Assembly: GCA_036850595.1 (NCBI GenBank)
Contig: CM072161.1
Coordinates: forward strand, 16,573,812-16,637,811
Origin: Rhyacichthys aspro
Lineage: Eukaryota; Chordata; Actinopteri; Gobiiformes; Rhyacichthyidae
Length of the DNA stretch: 64,000 bases
Reading direction: 5' to 3'
The notes beneath the pieces are model-generated. The model saw only the letters and a program-made list of their open reading frames with translations. It had not been told where the DNA came from and did not search any database. Positions 23,840-37,189 of the stretch are shown piece after piece. Made by a program: the position numbers and the translations under genes. Position 1 is the first letter of the stretch; each line of letters starts with the position of its first letter.

Positions 23840-23955
23840 TCGAAACTCCCAGGGTAATAGCCAAACAGTTTTTTTCTGTAACCAACACTTCACTGAAGAC
23901 TGCTTCGAAAACCTCAACATGGTCCAAAATTTTAAAAAAGGGCTTCCCATATAAA
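23840..23955 (+). pseudogene. THAP zinc-finger fragment inside the transposon
   Basis: The frame reads C-N-Q-H-F-T-E-D-C-F-E-N followed by FKKGLP, which is the C-x2-H part and following segment of a C2CH THAP DNA-binding domain. The N-terminal MPxxC part is not readable and the frame ends soon after, so this is a relic. Confidence 0.6.
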
Positions 23956-25234
23956 GACACCGAAGAGGAGCCCAGAGCAGTAGTACTACTATATGCTAAT
24001 GATAATTTGAGTAGAGTTTTTATGTTTGAGTTTTTATAGTTATGTTTAAAGATAATATTTTGTTTTCATTTTTATAAAAGCAAAACGCTGCTCATGTGCT
24101 AAAGCACATTTTGATAAGTAGCGGCTGTTACCTTTTCACGGCAAAAACAACGAGGTGTGAAAAGTGTCTGTAGGTTGTAGTCACATTGTCTAGTTGATTA
24201 GACCGTGGTCTTACTGTTGTTATGCTAACAGTGTGTGTGAATAGGGTTAGATGTGTTTGACCCTCGTTTCTTATCACGCTCTTAGGTTAGACAATGACAA
24301 CTGAGTATCTGTTGTATTTTCCAGAGCACTTCTCAAGAATCGTCCAGCTTCACAGAACATACATTTCACCAACCAGAAGCAGCAGTAAATGTACAGACAA
24401 CCTCTGCATTGGTGCTAACTTGATCTGTGGCTACACAGTTATCTGCAAGCAGTCTGAGGTTACACCACTTCAGAAGTAAAGGTAAACAATGCAACAAAAA
24501 CCCAGATCATATGAATTATACAAAAAGAACAACAACATAAGAGTACACACAAAAATGTAGGTCTTTGGTGTGTTTTTAGTCATGCATTTCATCAGGCATC
24601 CATAGAGCATTAGAGCTACAAGTACTCAATACTTTATCAGATTAGAAGTATGTTATTTTACAACAATTCAATGAAGAAAGAAATAGCACTGTGTGTTAGA
24701 TCAGAACAGCTTGTACACAAGATGAATACATGTCCCCAGTACGAAGCCAGTTTCCCAGTACCTTTTTAATTCATTTTGCATATAGTGTATGTACATTCTT
24801 TACAAATTACAACAAACATTCACTTCAGGAAATTACAGAGCCTGATATAACCTGATGTGCCTCTTCCAGACTTGGTGAAGAGCAGGAGACAGAAATGTTC
24901 AATGTTACATACTAATGTATGTTTTTCATGTTGATTTAGCTCACTTAATCATCTTTAAATGTGACACACTGCTGTTGTTCTATCACAGGTGTCCAGGCAG
25001 CTGTTGCCACTACAAATAGGAGCACACAGGAGGGAATGACCACTCTGATGCTCCGAGAAATCTCCAGCACCAGCTCACAAAACTCCTGCATGCAACAAAC
25101 CTGAGTCGCCTGGAAGAAGAGACAAAGATGTTTGGCGATATGCTCCTTAGCAAAACCTAAATAATTTGTATTTATGTGGATTTTATAATAAAAAATATAT
25201 TGGAATTACACCAGTCTTTTAAATTAGCACTTAC

Positions 25235-25966
25235 TCTTCTTCTGTTCTTCTTCTAACTGGTCCATAGTCTGTACGATAAATGTTATTTATATTTTGAAGA
25301 GTATATATGTTCAAGCAGTTGGCCTCCAGGCCAGGATGTGCTGTAATACACGGAGGAGGAGCAAGAAGCTGAGGTATTTGCCTTAAAACCTAAAAATGAA
25401 AAATGATGATCAGTATTTACAGTAATGTAAAGCTGCATTTACATTTACAAAACTAATTACATGTAGTTTTCATTTTACTACAAGGTTGCAGGAATGCTAT
25501 CCTTCATAGCATTTTATTATAACAGCAGCAGTCTTGTGCTGTAAGCTTAAGTATGGGTGTGCACCATAGTCTATTTGAAAACAACATAACGTGGTAAGAC
25601 AGGCATAATAGTTGAAACTTTATTACATAACAAATATTACTGATAGCTCTACATATTGCTAGGCTACTTTATTATAGTTCTTTCAATACACTGCACACCA
25701 GCTACCTTAGGAGTCTCCAGGCAGCATACATTCTCAACTTCAGTAGGCATTGTACGGTCATTTCCACATGTGCACCGATAAACAGAAGCAGTTAACACGC
25801 GCTATGCTACGGGCTACACCATAGAAACATACACAATAAATAGTTTCTATTTACCAAGCAGAAACGTCTTGTAGAAGCCTTCGAGGTCTTTGTGTTTGCT
25901 CATGTTCTTGAACTCAGAGTCAGACTCTGGGTCGAAGATATACGGCTCAGTTACTCTCAAAGCCAT
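25235..25966 (-). pseudogene. Second transposon ORF relic (MALRVTEPYIFDPESD..., fish repeat-associated protein)
   Basis: On the - strand an ATG at 25966 opens MALRVTEPYIFDPESDSEF, running to a donor-like site at 25855 (CTTG|GTAAAT). After an AG at 25390, a second segment (25389-25235) reads HPGLEANCLNIYTLQNINNI. Both resemble proteins repeatedly found next to THAP transposases in fish (xPYxFEP start; HPGFxAVCLNxxVL core). With the splice sites that I can see, the two parts do not join in one frame, so the gene looks broken. Confidence 0.5.
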
Positions 25967-26262
25967 TGCTGAAAAAGTTATTACTACGATGTACCGTGTT
26001 TACTTCAGTCTGTTTCCAGCGGCGTCCGTAGAGGTACCGTGACGTCAGACAGGAAGTGGGCGGAGCCAACACGGAAGAGCTGAGCCTTAAAGTGACAGCC
26101 CCAAATCAGACCGTTCACTTTGGACTCATGATGAGAGCTCATTCAGACCGCTTGTATAAGATACTTATTGAGTGTTTCATGTTGCAGAACGTGATATGGT
26201 AACCTAAATGTATCCAAAATACACTGTATAAAGTTCAAAATAGCATAATATGGGACCTTTAA

Positions 26263-26719
26263 AGTAAAACCTTTCCATTTTTTTGGATCTGAAATCAGTC
26301 AAAGGCAAAAAAAAAGAGTAAACAAATTAAAGAGAATTGAGTTAAATGTCATAGTTTAACAAATTGAAAAATGTTTTAATACTGTATATATTTCTCAACG
26401 CTTCATTTGTCGAAAAATTTGATGGAACCCAGTGTCTTTTCTTTCTGTTTCTGTATCTGCAGCAGCCCAGAGGGGACAAACTGAGCACCAGAGTTTCTTT
26501 TTGACCCCTACGCTCACGATAAGGCACTATGACATTTGTGAGATAAATGTATTTTGTTTCTATTGTTTTAAGTGAGCTCATTGTCTGTGCTGTGTCCATT
26601 GAGTTTGTTCGTAAACAGAATGTCCCTGCAGGGCTACCGTAGGGGTTCTCAGGCTTGTAACGCAGACTCTTGTCACTCCCTCGTGCATAAGAAATGAATG
26701 ATCGCTGGTCACTTTAGGG
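26263..26719. repeat. Diverged copy of an intergenic dispersed repeat
   Basis: The part at 26450-26640 (GACAAACTGAGC, GTCCCTGCAGGGCTACCGTAG) aligns by eye with 35775-36000 and partly with 28380-28440. No coding sequence. Confidence 0.4.
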
Positions 26720-27068
26720 CAGAGGGGTCAAACTCAAATTGGTGAGGGGTCGAAGATGGTGACATTTGGAAGCTTTTATTAAATTTTGAATGTGAGATTT
26801 CATCTTCATTTGAGTCTTACAAAAGTTATCACACAAACAATAATTTCTTTCTTTTATGGAAACTGGTTTTGGTGGATTTCAACAGGTTTTAGTCAGATTT
26901 GAACAGGTTTTCGATGGATTTGGACAGGTTTTAGGTTACTTATCTTTGCTCAAATTCAATGATTAAAACCTAGTGAAAAAAATATCACCATCTAAATGTA
27001 TTGAAGGGCCACATAAAACATTGCAAAGGGCCGCATTTGGCCCCCGGGGCTTGAGTTTGTCACTTCTG
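26720..27068. mobile_element. hAT-like MITE with CAGAGGGGTCAAACTCAA ends
   Basis: It starts CAGAGGGGTCAAACTCAA and ends TTGAGTTTGTCACTTCTG, near-complementary ends typical of a widespread hAT-derived repeat (the GGGCCGCATTTGGCCCCC segment near the right end is diagnostic). About 349 bp, with no coding capacity. Confidence 0.65.
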
Positions 27069-30000
27069 GTGTGAATTAGGCCCAAAAAGTGTGGAATAGC
27101 ACTCTGTAATGTCACCACTAGATGCCGCCAAAACTACACACTTCTTTATCTTTAAATAAATTGTGCAGCTGTGATTTCTGTTTCGGATTTTTAAAATAAG
27201 TTATGCTTTGGGGAACAAATGGCAACTTGGACATGAAGCGATGAAATTTCAGGAAAAGCATTTTTGGAAAGACATTTGAACCAAAATATGGCATACCAGA
27301 GTGCAGCTTGGATATAACAGATGTAGAGAGTGGTGTTCATTTGGTGCTCTTCAGTTTTCGGATCTCTCAGTCTAGTCAAAAGCAGAACACTCAGGCACTC
27401 AAAAAAAGATGAAATGATTAAGTCATCATCTTGTATTGATCAAGGCATTGGGATTTTTAAACAAACAGCCATGTTTTAACAAAGGCTTTCATCAATTTAC
27501 CTTTTTTGAGTGCCTTGGTGTAGTGTTTTTGACGAGCCACTTAAACCACTTAACCCCAGTCCATCTGACATGAGCAGTTCTTCTCAGAGTGCCTTATTAT
27601 TGTTTTAAAAAGACTGCAAACACAACAGCCAATTGTAATTCAGAGTTCTGCCACAACACTGCCATTTTGTGTTGATTAATAGAATGTTTTTAAAGACGTC
27701 AAAACTAAAGATAATCCCTTTAAATCAAAGCTGAAAGACTAGACTGTAATCACGTCTAACAAATGAGTCATGCTCCAAATACTTTCCAACGAAGAGGACA
27801 AGTGAGGTTAGAAACGCTGACAGAAGACAGAAAAAATGCCAGCTGCAGAGAGAGAGCATTGAAAAGTTAAGGAAGTGCAGAAGAAGGGGGTCGGGGGGTT
27901 CTTAGGGCAGTCCCAGAGGAATTGGAGAATGTGAAGGAGAGAAGGAGGAAAAGAGGAAAGGATGGATGAGTAGACGCTCATTTGGGATCAGTGGAAATGA
28001 TGTAGGGTCCAGTTTAGGGGTTAGAGGTCACGCCAGAAGCCTGAGATTTATGAAAGAGACTAATGAGTTATTAATAAGGTAATAACTGGTTTTAAATTGG
28101 TTTCTTATGCCCCATTTTGCTTCGATATTAAAAAAATTTGAATTTTATAATAAACAAAATGCAGCATGTTTTAAGTAAGCATCAAAATAACACTTTTACT
28201 TTAACAGCATTTGACTATCTTTGGAAAATAGACATCTAAACCTCAAAAGAACCCAATAGTCGGAGCTATTACTTTATTTTTCTTTTCCTACAACTGAACA
28301 AAGTGGATTAACTTAATACAGCGAGAGGAGAATCAATAAATGAAATGAACCAATTTACTTTTTAGCTCATTTGACCTATATTTACTACAATAGCATGTCC
28401 CTACAGGGCTGCCGTAGCTGCTAACAGGTAGAAGGAAGTGTGTGAGATGTGGATTTACTATTTCATCACCAGTTGCCACCAAAAACTAACACTAATAAAA
28501 GTTTAATCACTAAGTGTGGCCTTTCTCCGCTGTCTCGACTATCATTAAGTATCTTGCGGTCACAGACTATGAATAATCTTCCGATCAGCTCTGCAAAATG
28601 TCATATAGCACGGGTTTAAATGAATTACGGAGGTTCCTTTTTCCCTAAATCTATTGACTCAAGCAAAAACCACTGATTTATCCTCCGCTTCACCTTCACA
28701 AGTTCAGCATTGACTGGGACACTTCCAGGAGAACAAAGTCTTTAGCTGCGGGCCTCTGGCTGAGCGTTTAGGGATTTAAAGACTCTGCTGCCTTGGATCA
28801 ATCTCGACAGCAGTTTTTTTTTCCTCAAGAAGTTACAATATTACCTATTCATCACCCCTGCTGTTTTCCCCAGTTGCACTTTTGTTTAAAACTTCATCTG
28901 GGGGTGACCCGTGTCTCGGAAGACATGAAATTGTTTGATAAAGACAGCAAGAAAGTGGATAAAATACTGCACGCTGTTATTTTAAATCCCCAAACATAAC
29001 TGGGCCTGTTGAGGATTTCGTGGTGAGGATATAATTTACCATCTTTTGCTGAATCGGAAAGTTTCTTTGCAGCTACATTGTTCTTGATTGATTTAATGGA
29101 GGCTGAAGGACAAAAGGATGTGGTATGTTTTGGTACAATGTTTAAAATATGTGTAGGACGTAATGGTGCGGTAAGATGTAGGTCTCTGTTATCTCAAAGG
29201 TACAACATTTGAGACGCCTGTCGGTCTGTGCGTCTGTCAGTGCTTTGTGTCCCGTCGCCCCGTTAATGCATTTAGCACTGCGCACGCTAACGCAAACGAC
29301 TGCTGAAAGACGCTGCAGAGAAAGTGTGAGAAGGCAGTGAGAAGGCAGTGAGCGCGTGTGGAGATGTGGCTGTGTCAATGGAAAAGTTTAGCCTGTCGTC
29401 TGGTAAAGGAATAAGCTGTCAGGACGCAGACCCTCCCCACTTTCGAGTCTGTTGCACTCCTCTCTGCTGTTCTTCTTGCATAGTTTGTCTTTGTCACTGT
29501 TTGTTTATACGCTGCATGTGTAATTTGTAATGTGCTGCAAACTCCCACTGCCGTCCAGCTGATCATACATTTTAGTGGCTGAACTTTTTCCAACGCTGAA
29601 TTATCTTTGGAGACTGTCCTTTTAGTCGACATTGATCTTTCAATCCGGCAGTGGTTTGTTTAAATCTTTCCGTTTGAAGATTCATTGCGATTAGTAACTG
29701 TTTTTCTACACGTGTTTCTAGCCTTGTTCTCAAATTTAAAGATACAGTTTGTCCCGAACAGCCTCCTCCCTCTATCAACACTAAAGTTAAGGCTGCTTAT
29801 CACTAAGAGAATTAAAGACTTTACTCATGACACAAGTAGACATTTCACCTTTACATTTACTCCTCCGACAGTAACCTTAAATGCACAGTGAGTGTTTAGT
29901 CTACAGTCTGTCTGCTCCTTGAGTGATATATACTGAGTTGGACTTTACTGAATGCTACCTATAACTAAACAGACCCTGAAAAACAGAGCCAAGTACATGT

Positions 30001-33000
30001 TGCTCCACATTTCTCTCAACATATCAACCGAAGTGAAAAACCCACCTCTGTCCTAGTGCTCATGAGAAAGTCATTGTTCTCTCCTTTAGTGTTTGTCAGC
30101 AGGTAAAGAGCAGGATAAATGAGGATTTTTGTTGTTTTTAATGTTGTTTTCTGCTTATTTTCCAATACTCCTAAGCTCAGTGTGCTCTTATTAGTCATTG
30201 GGACACCTCTACATTTATTATTGTGATTGGCCAACAGCAGAGGCTCTGAAGGACTACGTTGTGTAAGTGATGTACTGTAAGTCTAGCCTGTAGTAATTTG
30301 TGACCTCACAGAATCCAAAAATCCGTCTGCAGCCCCACTGAGCCATTTGGTGCATTGGTAATGATAATAATTACCATCATGAGACAAAAAATGCTCCACT
30401 TGGCTGCAGCTTCAGGACTTTAATGGCCTTTTATATGACTAACATGTATCTAATAGAGATATTTATCTAAATAAACTGAAAAAAGTATAATAGCCTTTAA
30501 TTTTCTGATAATCTAAGTTGTTCCACTGGTGCTTCTTGGCGGAAAATGGCAGGAGCTGTGTTTATACTGGGCAGCCCCCAGTTGTTAACATATGTGAAAC
30601 TGAGCATAGAGGAAGAAGAGCGCGGCTGAAAGACTTACTTACGACTTATTCCCTCGTTAAATGAAGGTTAATGGAGGTCAACTAGCGCGTCAAGCAGATG
30701 TAAAAAAGAGCTGTCATGCAGGATTTTCTTCTTAAAGTGTCCACATAGTTTGAGTGCATTGTTAGGTAACAGAGGACTCGACGTGGAGCCAAAATGGGAT
30801 ATGGACCCCAGTCTGTTCAGATGTTTCTGGTGAAGATTTGTTGACAGTTTGGGTGTGGAAGGACGGCATTCATGTCTAGCAAAGATGAAACACATGCAGG
30901 ACGTGGAGAAGTGGATAAAAGTATCGTCTTTTTCCCGCACTCTACTGAAATCACCAGAAATGCCTACACTCTATTATTTAACCACAAGGCCACAGCTAAT
31001 TGCTTCAGTGTGTGCGCCTCACAAGACACCAGCGGTCGGGAAAAATGAACCACTGACGTGTCCCGTTGTATTTGATATGGCACAAACTCTTCAATAGCTG
31101 CACTTTTGCGAGGCCACTGACCCGAGACTATAAGAAAATAACAATGAATCTTCCTTGACTTCAGGGTGAAGTTTTGGCGATCGAAAGACAAGCGGCAGTC
31201 CTGACTTTCAGCTGGAACCAATGCTGTTATATTTTTATGCAGAGGTGCTGAAAAGTGTGATGCTTGTAAAAGACATGACTCGACAGACGCTTGTGGCAAT
31301 GTGCTATGAGTTACAGAGAACGGAAAGCTTTTTTGTGTTTGAGCTTTACCACCTGTACAACATATTACATTTTTATTACCGTTGTGTTCATTAATTTCTA
31401 CCCCGTGTTTCTGTAAAATAATAAGCACACAACTGCATCAAACTCTCTCTTAAAGTGCCCTGATTTTCTTCTCAGACAAAACACACTGGAATTTCAAAAT
31501 TTATCCCCGTTTCACATTGCCTCCTTTTTCATTTTTTCTTTTTCGCACTGTTTCACTGAGTTAACAGACATGATCACTGCTCAATATGCACTTTTAATGT
31601 CAGTGTCTAATAGTACTTTATCAGTAGCTATTACTTCCTTATTGACAAGCTGTGCCGACCAATGGGAGGGCTCCTTTTTCCTGAAGTGAGCTGTGATTGG
31701 CCAGAGCTCCTGTTTAGTTCTGAAAACTCTCATCTATTAAAATCTTTGATAATAAAGCCTTGATGATATCTTAAAGTCTATTTTTTTCTACAGATAATTT
31801 CTATTACAATAGGATATTTGGTGATTTAATGGTTCTTCTTTTTACATGCATAAAAACTGAATATTCCCGGTTCAAAGTATGTTTAATTAGATCATCTTAT
31901 ACTACTATATTAAAGGCTGCTGTTTAGCACTAAAGACAAAAATAAAAGTGCTATTTGGAAAGAAATGCATGCTTAGACTGTTTTTGAACAGTTTAAAAAA
32001 CAGTATGTTTAAGAGACAGACCCAATCAAATATGCTCACTTATACACAGCATTGGGCAATTTATACTCTCTCACAGTAAAGCAGATGTTATATTCTTTTG
32101 CCAAAAGACCAAAGCACTGGAGGCACGTAGGCGTAGGCATTTATGTCTCCACAATGACTAGAGTCTAACACAGGTAACAGTCCAACCCATCCATGCAAAA
32201 ATCACGAATATCTCTTAAAAAGACTGCAGTTAAATTGATGTTTTCTGCAGAAATACATGCTACTTCCAAAATGCCTCAATGATTCTTCTCGTCTATGGTA
32301 GTAACATCCGAAAAGTACTTCAGTGTGGATGAAAATAAGAAGAGACCAGCGCAAATAGCTCCCATTACAACCCACTCTTAAAACATAATAAGCCTCTTTA
32401 TGTGAAATAACCACATTAAAATAAACCGTAACCACTGCATTTATGCAATATACCGTCATGTTTAATCACAATGGAAACAATGGAAAAGTCCTTCAAACAT
32501 CTACCACTTTTGTGAGTCCATCTTTATACACATCAGTCTAATCTCGTTTAATTGTCTTCTGTTTTATTTATTTTCAGCTTTATTTGAATTAAATGTGTTG
32601 AAAATGCAGTCAATATGAAACCATGGACTTTTAATGTTTGTGGATCAAAATGTCACAGCTTTGGCTCCTGGGTCTTATCCCCTGAACACATCTGGCCCGT
32701 GTTGACAAAAGGTGATGTAAAACCAGAGGCCTTTCAGTAGTTATGTCCTACAGGAAACGAAAACTATTCAAAACACTGCACAAATTACACAAACGTGGAA
32801 GAAGAAGAGCTCCCATGTGGTGAACGACACCGGTGTCATCAATAACAGGGCTGTTGTAATTGTTTTAAATGGAGACTAATTAAAGCAAATATTTACATAT
32901 TTTTGGAATGATGAACACATGTTGTATATAATTCTTTTCCAAACTACAGAAAAGGGAGGAGGTCTGCAGTTGATTATCAGTCCAAATACACAGTTACAGT

Positions 33001-34430
33001 GACCACCAAAGGACTTCCAATGAAGAACAGCTTGAAAACGTACAAACGTGATTTAGTGGTTTAACAGGAACTCATATCAGCTCAGCAGCAATGACAGAAA
33101 ACAGAAGGAATCTAAGCATCACGGCCAAAAACTGGGAGAGATTTTTTGTCTTCATTTCTAACTTAATAATGTGGTTACTTTTACTTACTTAAGTTGTCAC
33201 ATAGACTGGTCAGGTTAGCTTATACCTCCTCCTCTGTCAATATATCACTTATTACTCTACTCCAAGCCTTACCTCAACTTGAATGGTCAGTACTTTCATT
33301 CGTATTGGTCCCATATTGATGGTAAATGATCTTCTTCTGCCTAAAACGTCCAGAAAATCTCCAACACGTGTTTTAGACTCAGCTCTGCGCTTCAAGGACA
33401 GCACATTTCCCCAATTATTTAAATTATTTCACTACATTTTTAAGAAATTACACCCTATATTACATCAAACTATTCATTCAGTGTTGTTTGGCCTTTCAGC
33501 TTGACTTTGGGTGCCCAAGAAGGCTCCAACAAGGCTCCACTATTTATTTATATCAGTATTTTTCAGACATTTTGGAAGTATTTCAACCGATTTTACTATT
33601 GCGTGATTGTTTTACTAAAGACTCTCTTCCAAATAAAGGTGCATTGTGTACCCTTTGATAGAATTTAATGGAGGCTTTCCAGATTTCAGTTCCGCACCTC
33701 GCTCGCTCAGTTGGCTGTGTAGTAACAGATCTCGCTGAAATAGATCAGATATGCTTTAAATATTGAGATTCAATTCAACTGTATAGGCCTACCACACATT
33801 TTTACACAATGCAACACTGATTTAGAGGACTACTCTTCTTCTTGAGACTTTTCTACTTTGAAGTAACAGTATGTTTATTTGAGCACAGTTCGGATACTTG
33901 CTTCTGTGCAATTGGAGTGAAGGACTTTAGGAAACAAGAGAAGAAGGACAAGGAAAGGGATCTGTAAGTTACATTAGAGGTTTTAGGAGATAGAGCTGCT
34001 GCGAGAACTGAGAGTAGATTAATGCGAAATGGGGGAATTGGGAGCTAAGTCGATGGAAAGGAGACGTTTGGCCTGCTCTATCAATTACATTTGAGGAATG
34101 TGTCTCTGGAGGCGTGGCCGTCGACGCTGGACCGGTCTGAATGATAGAATAAACAGACCTGCAGTGGGGCGTTTGGGGAACATCTGGGGTTTTCTGGGGG
34201 GGTAGAGATTGCTGACTAGGAAGCCTAATTATCCAGATTATAGGAAAGCATTGAGAGGGATGATAACAGGCAGGAATGGACTGAGGAGGAGGAGGGTGAA
34301 GAATGACCAGGAAAAATAAGCCACGGACAAATTAGAGGGGGGCAACTGGGAGCTCGGGACAGGGCTGGGGGTAAGAGAAAAATGGAGGAAGTGTGGAAAT
34401 ATCCCAGGACTTTACCAGAGCTGCACAGAC
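27069..34430. other. Intergenic, repeat-derived and unassigned sequence
   Basis: I find no exon-like open frame with a recognisable domain on either strand. Recognisable content is limited to dispersed-repeat fragments at 28380-28440 and 31560-31840. The rest is AT-rich and unassigned. Distal enhancers for cd248 could lie here but nothing in the sequence proves it. Confidence 0.5.
31560..31840. repeat. Dispersed intergenic repeat, copy B
   Basis: Shares TTACTTCCTTATTGACA, GAAGTGAGCTGTGATTGG and the AATAAAGCCT and ATTACAATA segments with 36120-36330. The copies are diverged but collinear over about 200 bp. The family is unknown. Confidence 0.55.
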
Positions 34431-34930
34431 ATTGAAATAAGACTTAACCTAACACTTAATCGGGGCAAAACCAAAATACTGTAATACACCAGGATGTAAC
34501 CAAAACTAAGTAAGACTACATTTAGAACTGAACCTAGGACTTAACTCGGAGTAAACCTAGGACTAAAACCTAAATATAGGACTAATAGGACTAAACTGAG
34601 AATAAATAAAGGACTACATGTTGAACTAACTTTAGGATAAAATTAGTAAAAACCAGAGCTAAACCTACAAGAAAATCATGGACTAAACCAAAGACTAAAA
34701 CTGGAGTAAATTAAGAACAAATCCCAAGACTAAACTCAGGTCTAAAATGACTAAAAAGCTAATAAACCAAGTATAAACCAGAACTTGGCCCTTCATTTAA
34801 GACTAAACCCAGGATTCAATCAATGACTAAACTTAGGACAAGAAGTAAACTGGGACTAAACTCTGCAAAAAACATGGACAAAAAACCAAAACAAACAACC
34901 AAATGACAAACCAAACAGCCATAACCCGTG
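34430..34930. repeat. Degenerate ~11-bp minisatellite (GGACTAAACC-type), array 1
   Basis: Dense imperfect iterations of (A/G)GACTAAACC(A/T)A on the + strand. The same motif recurs at 36350-36500, 37190-37430, 37850-37990, 46780-47320, 61240-61700 and 62340-62560, and in complement at 50380-51730. No coding sequence. Confidence 0.7.
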
Positions 34931-35763
34931 ACTAACCCCATAGTTTTTCCACCACTGAACCAGGACTCAATTATGGAGGGTAAATGAGCCCTCTCAATGG
35001 GACAGCAGCGAGAGGCATGACTGTGGGGGTCTGCAGAAAGGAGAGAAGTGTGGAGGAGGTGTGGACTGATCCCCGAAAAGACGCGAGAGGCTCTTTAGGA
35101 TCTCCGGGATCCTGAGGTTTTTGTGTTTGTTTCTCCTTTAGTTCCGACAAATGTTACATAATCTGGAAAAGACTGCTGAATCGTTAAAAGTGTATAAAAG
35201 TCCGGAGCCAAAACCCACAGCCGACTCATCTGCTGTACACAGACAGGACACAGCCTTGGACCGGCTCTCACTGCGGCTAATAACCACTAAAACAGCAGGA
35301 CTTTTCCATCTCATCATTCTTCGGCGAGTTTACAGTCATTTTCAAGTTCATGTTTAGCTTCAAAAAAAAAAAAAAAAAAGCCAGGCCTGAGAGCAGTTTG
35401 TAGAGCGAGATAATAACAATGAGCTGCTCTAAGTGTTGCTTTTGATCTCTGTGTTTTTGATGCATTGTTTCCATCGAGATTAGAGATGGTGCTTTAATGT
35501 GAAATTGGATCCTGCGTGACAAAGTGCCTCAGCTGCTTTTGAAGTAAGACTGAGATTAGACTATATTCCTTTCTTCCTTTGCGTCGTGTAAATGTGAGAA
35601 ATGTAGTGTATCGTTGAAGAAAATGAAATGCACAAGTCAAGATTGTGCTTTTAATAATGTCTAATCGCAGCACTGTGTTCTTCTTACACTGTTTTGCATT
35701 TGTCTGTCTTTAAAAATAGACTTTTAAAGCTCCATAAAACCCAGTGGGAGAGTTAACAGTTTG

Positions 35764-36330
35764 AGTACTTTCTGTTCCTAACACCACAGAGCGGACAAAC
35801 TGAGCGCTGCAGGAAGACAAGCACATTCACCTTTCTTTTTGAACACACAATCTCGGATGGAGGCTTCAGACCTTCATAAACGAAACTGATTTTATTTCTA
35901 ATTTTGCAAGTGAGCCCATCGTCTGAGCTATTTTAAAGGGTTTGTTAATTAACAGCAGCATCTCCCTGCAGGGCTACAGTAGGTGCTCACAGGCTACAGG
36001 CAGGAGGGGTTTACTCAGAGTAACGACAAACTTCACGTTCAGTCCTTTCTTTCCTTTACAGACATCATTGAAAGTTTACACAAAAATCCTGTCTTTTTCC
36101 ATCATATTTTATTTATTCTGTTACATGTGTCCATTACTTCCTTATTGACATCTGTGTCGACCAATGAGAGCGCTCCATTTAAAGGAAGTGAGCTGTGATT
36201 GGTCAAAGCTCACGTTTAGGGCTGAAAATTCTATTAAAATCCTTAATAATAAAGCCTAGATTATGTCTTTAAGTTCTTGTTATTTTACAGATAAATCCTA
36301 TTACAATATGCTTTTAGGTAATTAAACTTC
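35764..36330. repeat. Dispersed intergenic repeat, fullest copy
   Basis: About 570 bp. The left part is related to 26450-26640 and the right part to 31560-31840, so other copies are truncated. It includes TCCCTGCAGGGCTACAGTAG and ATTACTTCCTTATTGACA. The ends are not resolved and there is no coding frame. Confidence 0.5.
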
Positions 36331-37189
36331 TTTTTTTTCACATACTCCGCGTTAAACTAAGAATTACGACTAACAAAACTATTACAAAAACACTAAACCC
36401 AAGAATGAGTACTTGACTAGAAGACTAGAACCAGATCCCAGGACGATACAAGACTAGAGCAAATCCAGATTAAAAGCGTGAGTAAAACAAAGACTAGACT
36501 CTTATTAAGGCTGCATTGTTCACTAATGAAATGTCCTGTACGCTGCATTAACTACAAAGTGCTGTTAAGACTGGATTGTACTCTTCCTTCCTACACTTTG
36601 TTGAGCATTAGTTTAATTTTACCACTTTATTTGTGCAGCATGTCGACGCTGCAGCTTGTTTGTTTGTGGTAGACCTTAATTTACAGCCTCTCACCATCTG
36701 TTTGCTGTTGTATCTGTAACATCTCCTTCAACACAGGCCCAGCTCTTGGATTTGTAAAATATTCTTTGGCCACTCTCTGCATGAAGGGAAAAAAAGAGAT
36801 CATATTTTTCTTTGGAAAATCCTAAGTCAGGTTCGGAGCGCTTGCCATTGATGGGGGTTGGATCATGTGACCGCAGTGGAGGTACCCCAACTCTTTGCTG
36901 CGAAAAGGTCAGGCTGATGCATATGTGGCATTTCCTGTTTCCTTTCCTCCGTGCCCCGAGTGGCAGCCACACACAGCAGAGTACTTACTATACATCTGTG
37001 GCTCAGTTACTGTAGAACGGCACAAGAATGGACATTTTTATGCACAGTCCAGCAGGTAGTCTTTTTCCATTCTCCAGTTCGGCCATGTGCCTTCACGTTT
37101 ATGGGAACACATCCGCTCCCATATTCCAACACTTATACTGTATTATAGAGGGCATTTTACAACATCCTCCAAATCCAAGGGTAGGTAAA

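Larger units (their letters stand above)
23469..26258. mobile_element. Kolobok-like (THAP, TTAA-target) DNA transposon, decayed
   Basis: A 2,790-bp element with perfect 18-bp terminal inverted repeats (AGGTCCCATATTATGCTA at 23469 and its complement ending at 26258). Both sides have the 4-bp TTAA expected of this superfamily (23465-23468 and 26259-26262). On the + strand at about 23840-23950, a THAP-type zinc-finger tail is readable (FFCNQHFTEDCFENL). On the - strand, coding relics begin at 25966. Neither frame is long, so the copy is presumably non-autonomous. The Kolobok assignment rests on THAP plus TTAA plus the end sequence. Confidence 0.8.

Noticed and set aside
30964..31428. 154-codon - strand ORF in the intergenic interval
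   Set aside because: No recognisable domain, no exon context, and no sign of codon bias. It is longer than typical chance ORFs but unsupported.
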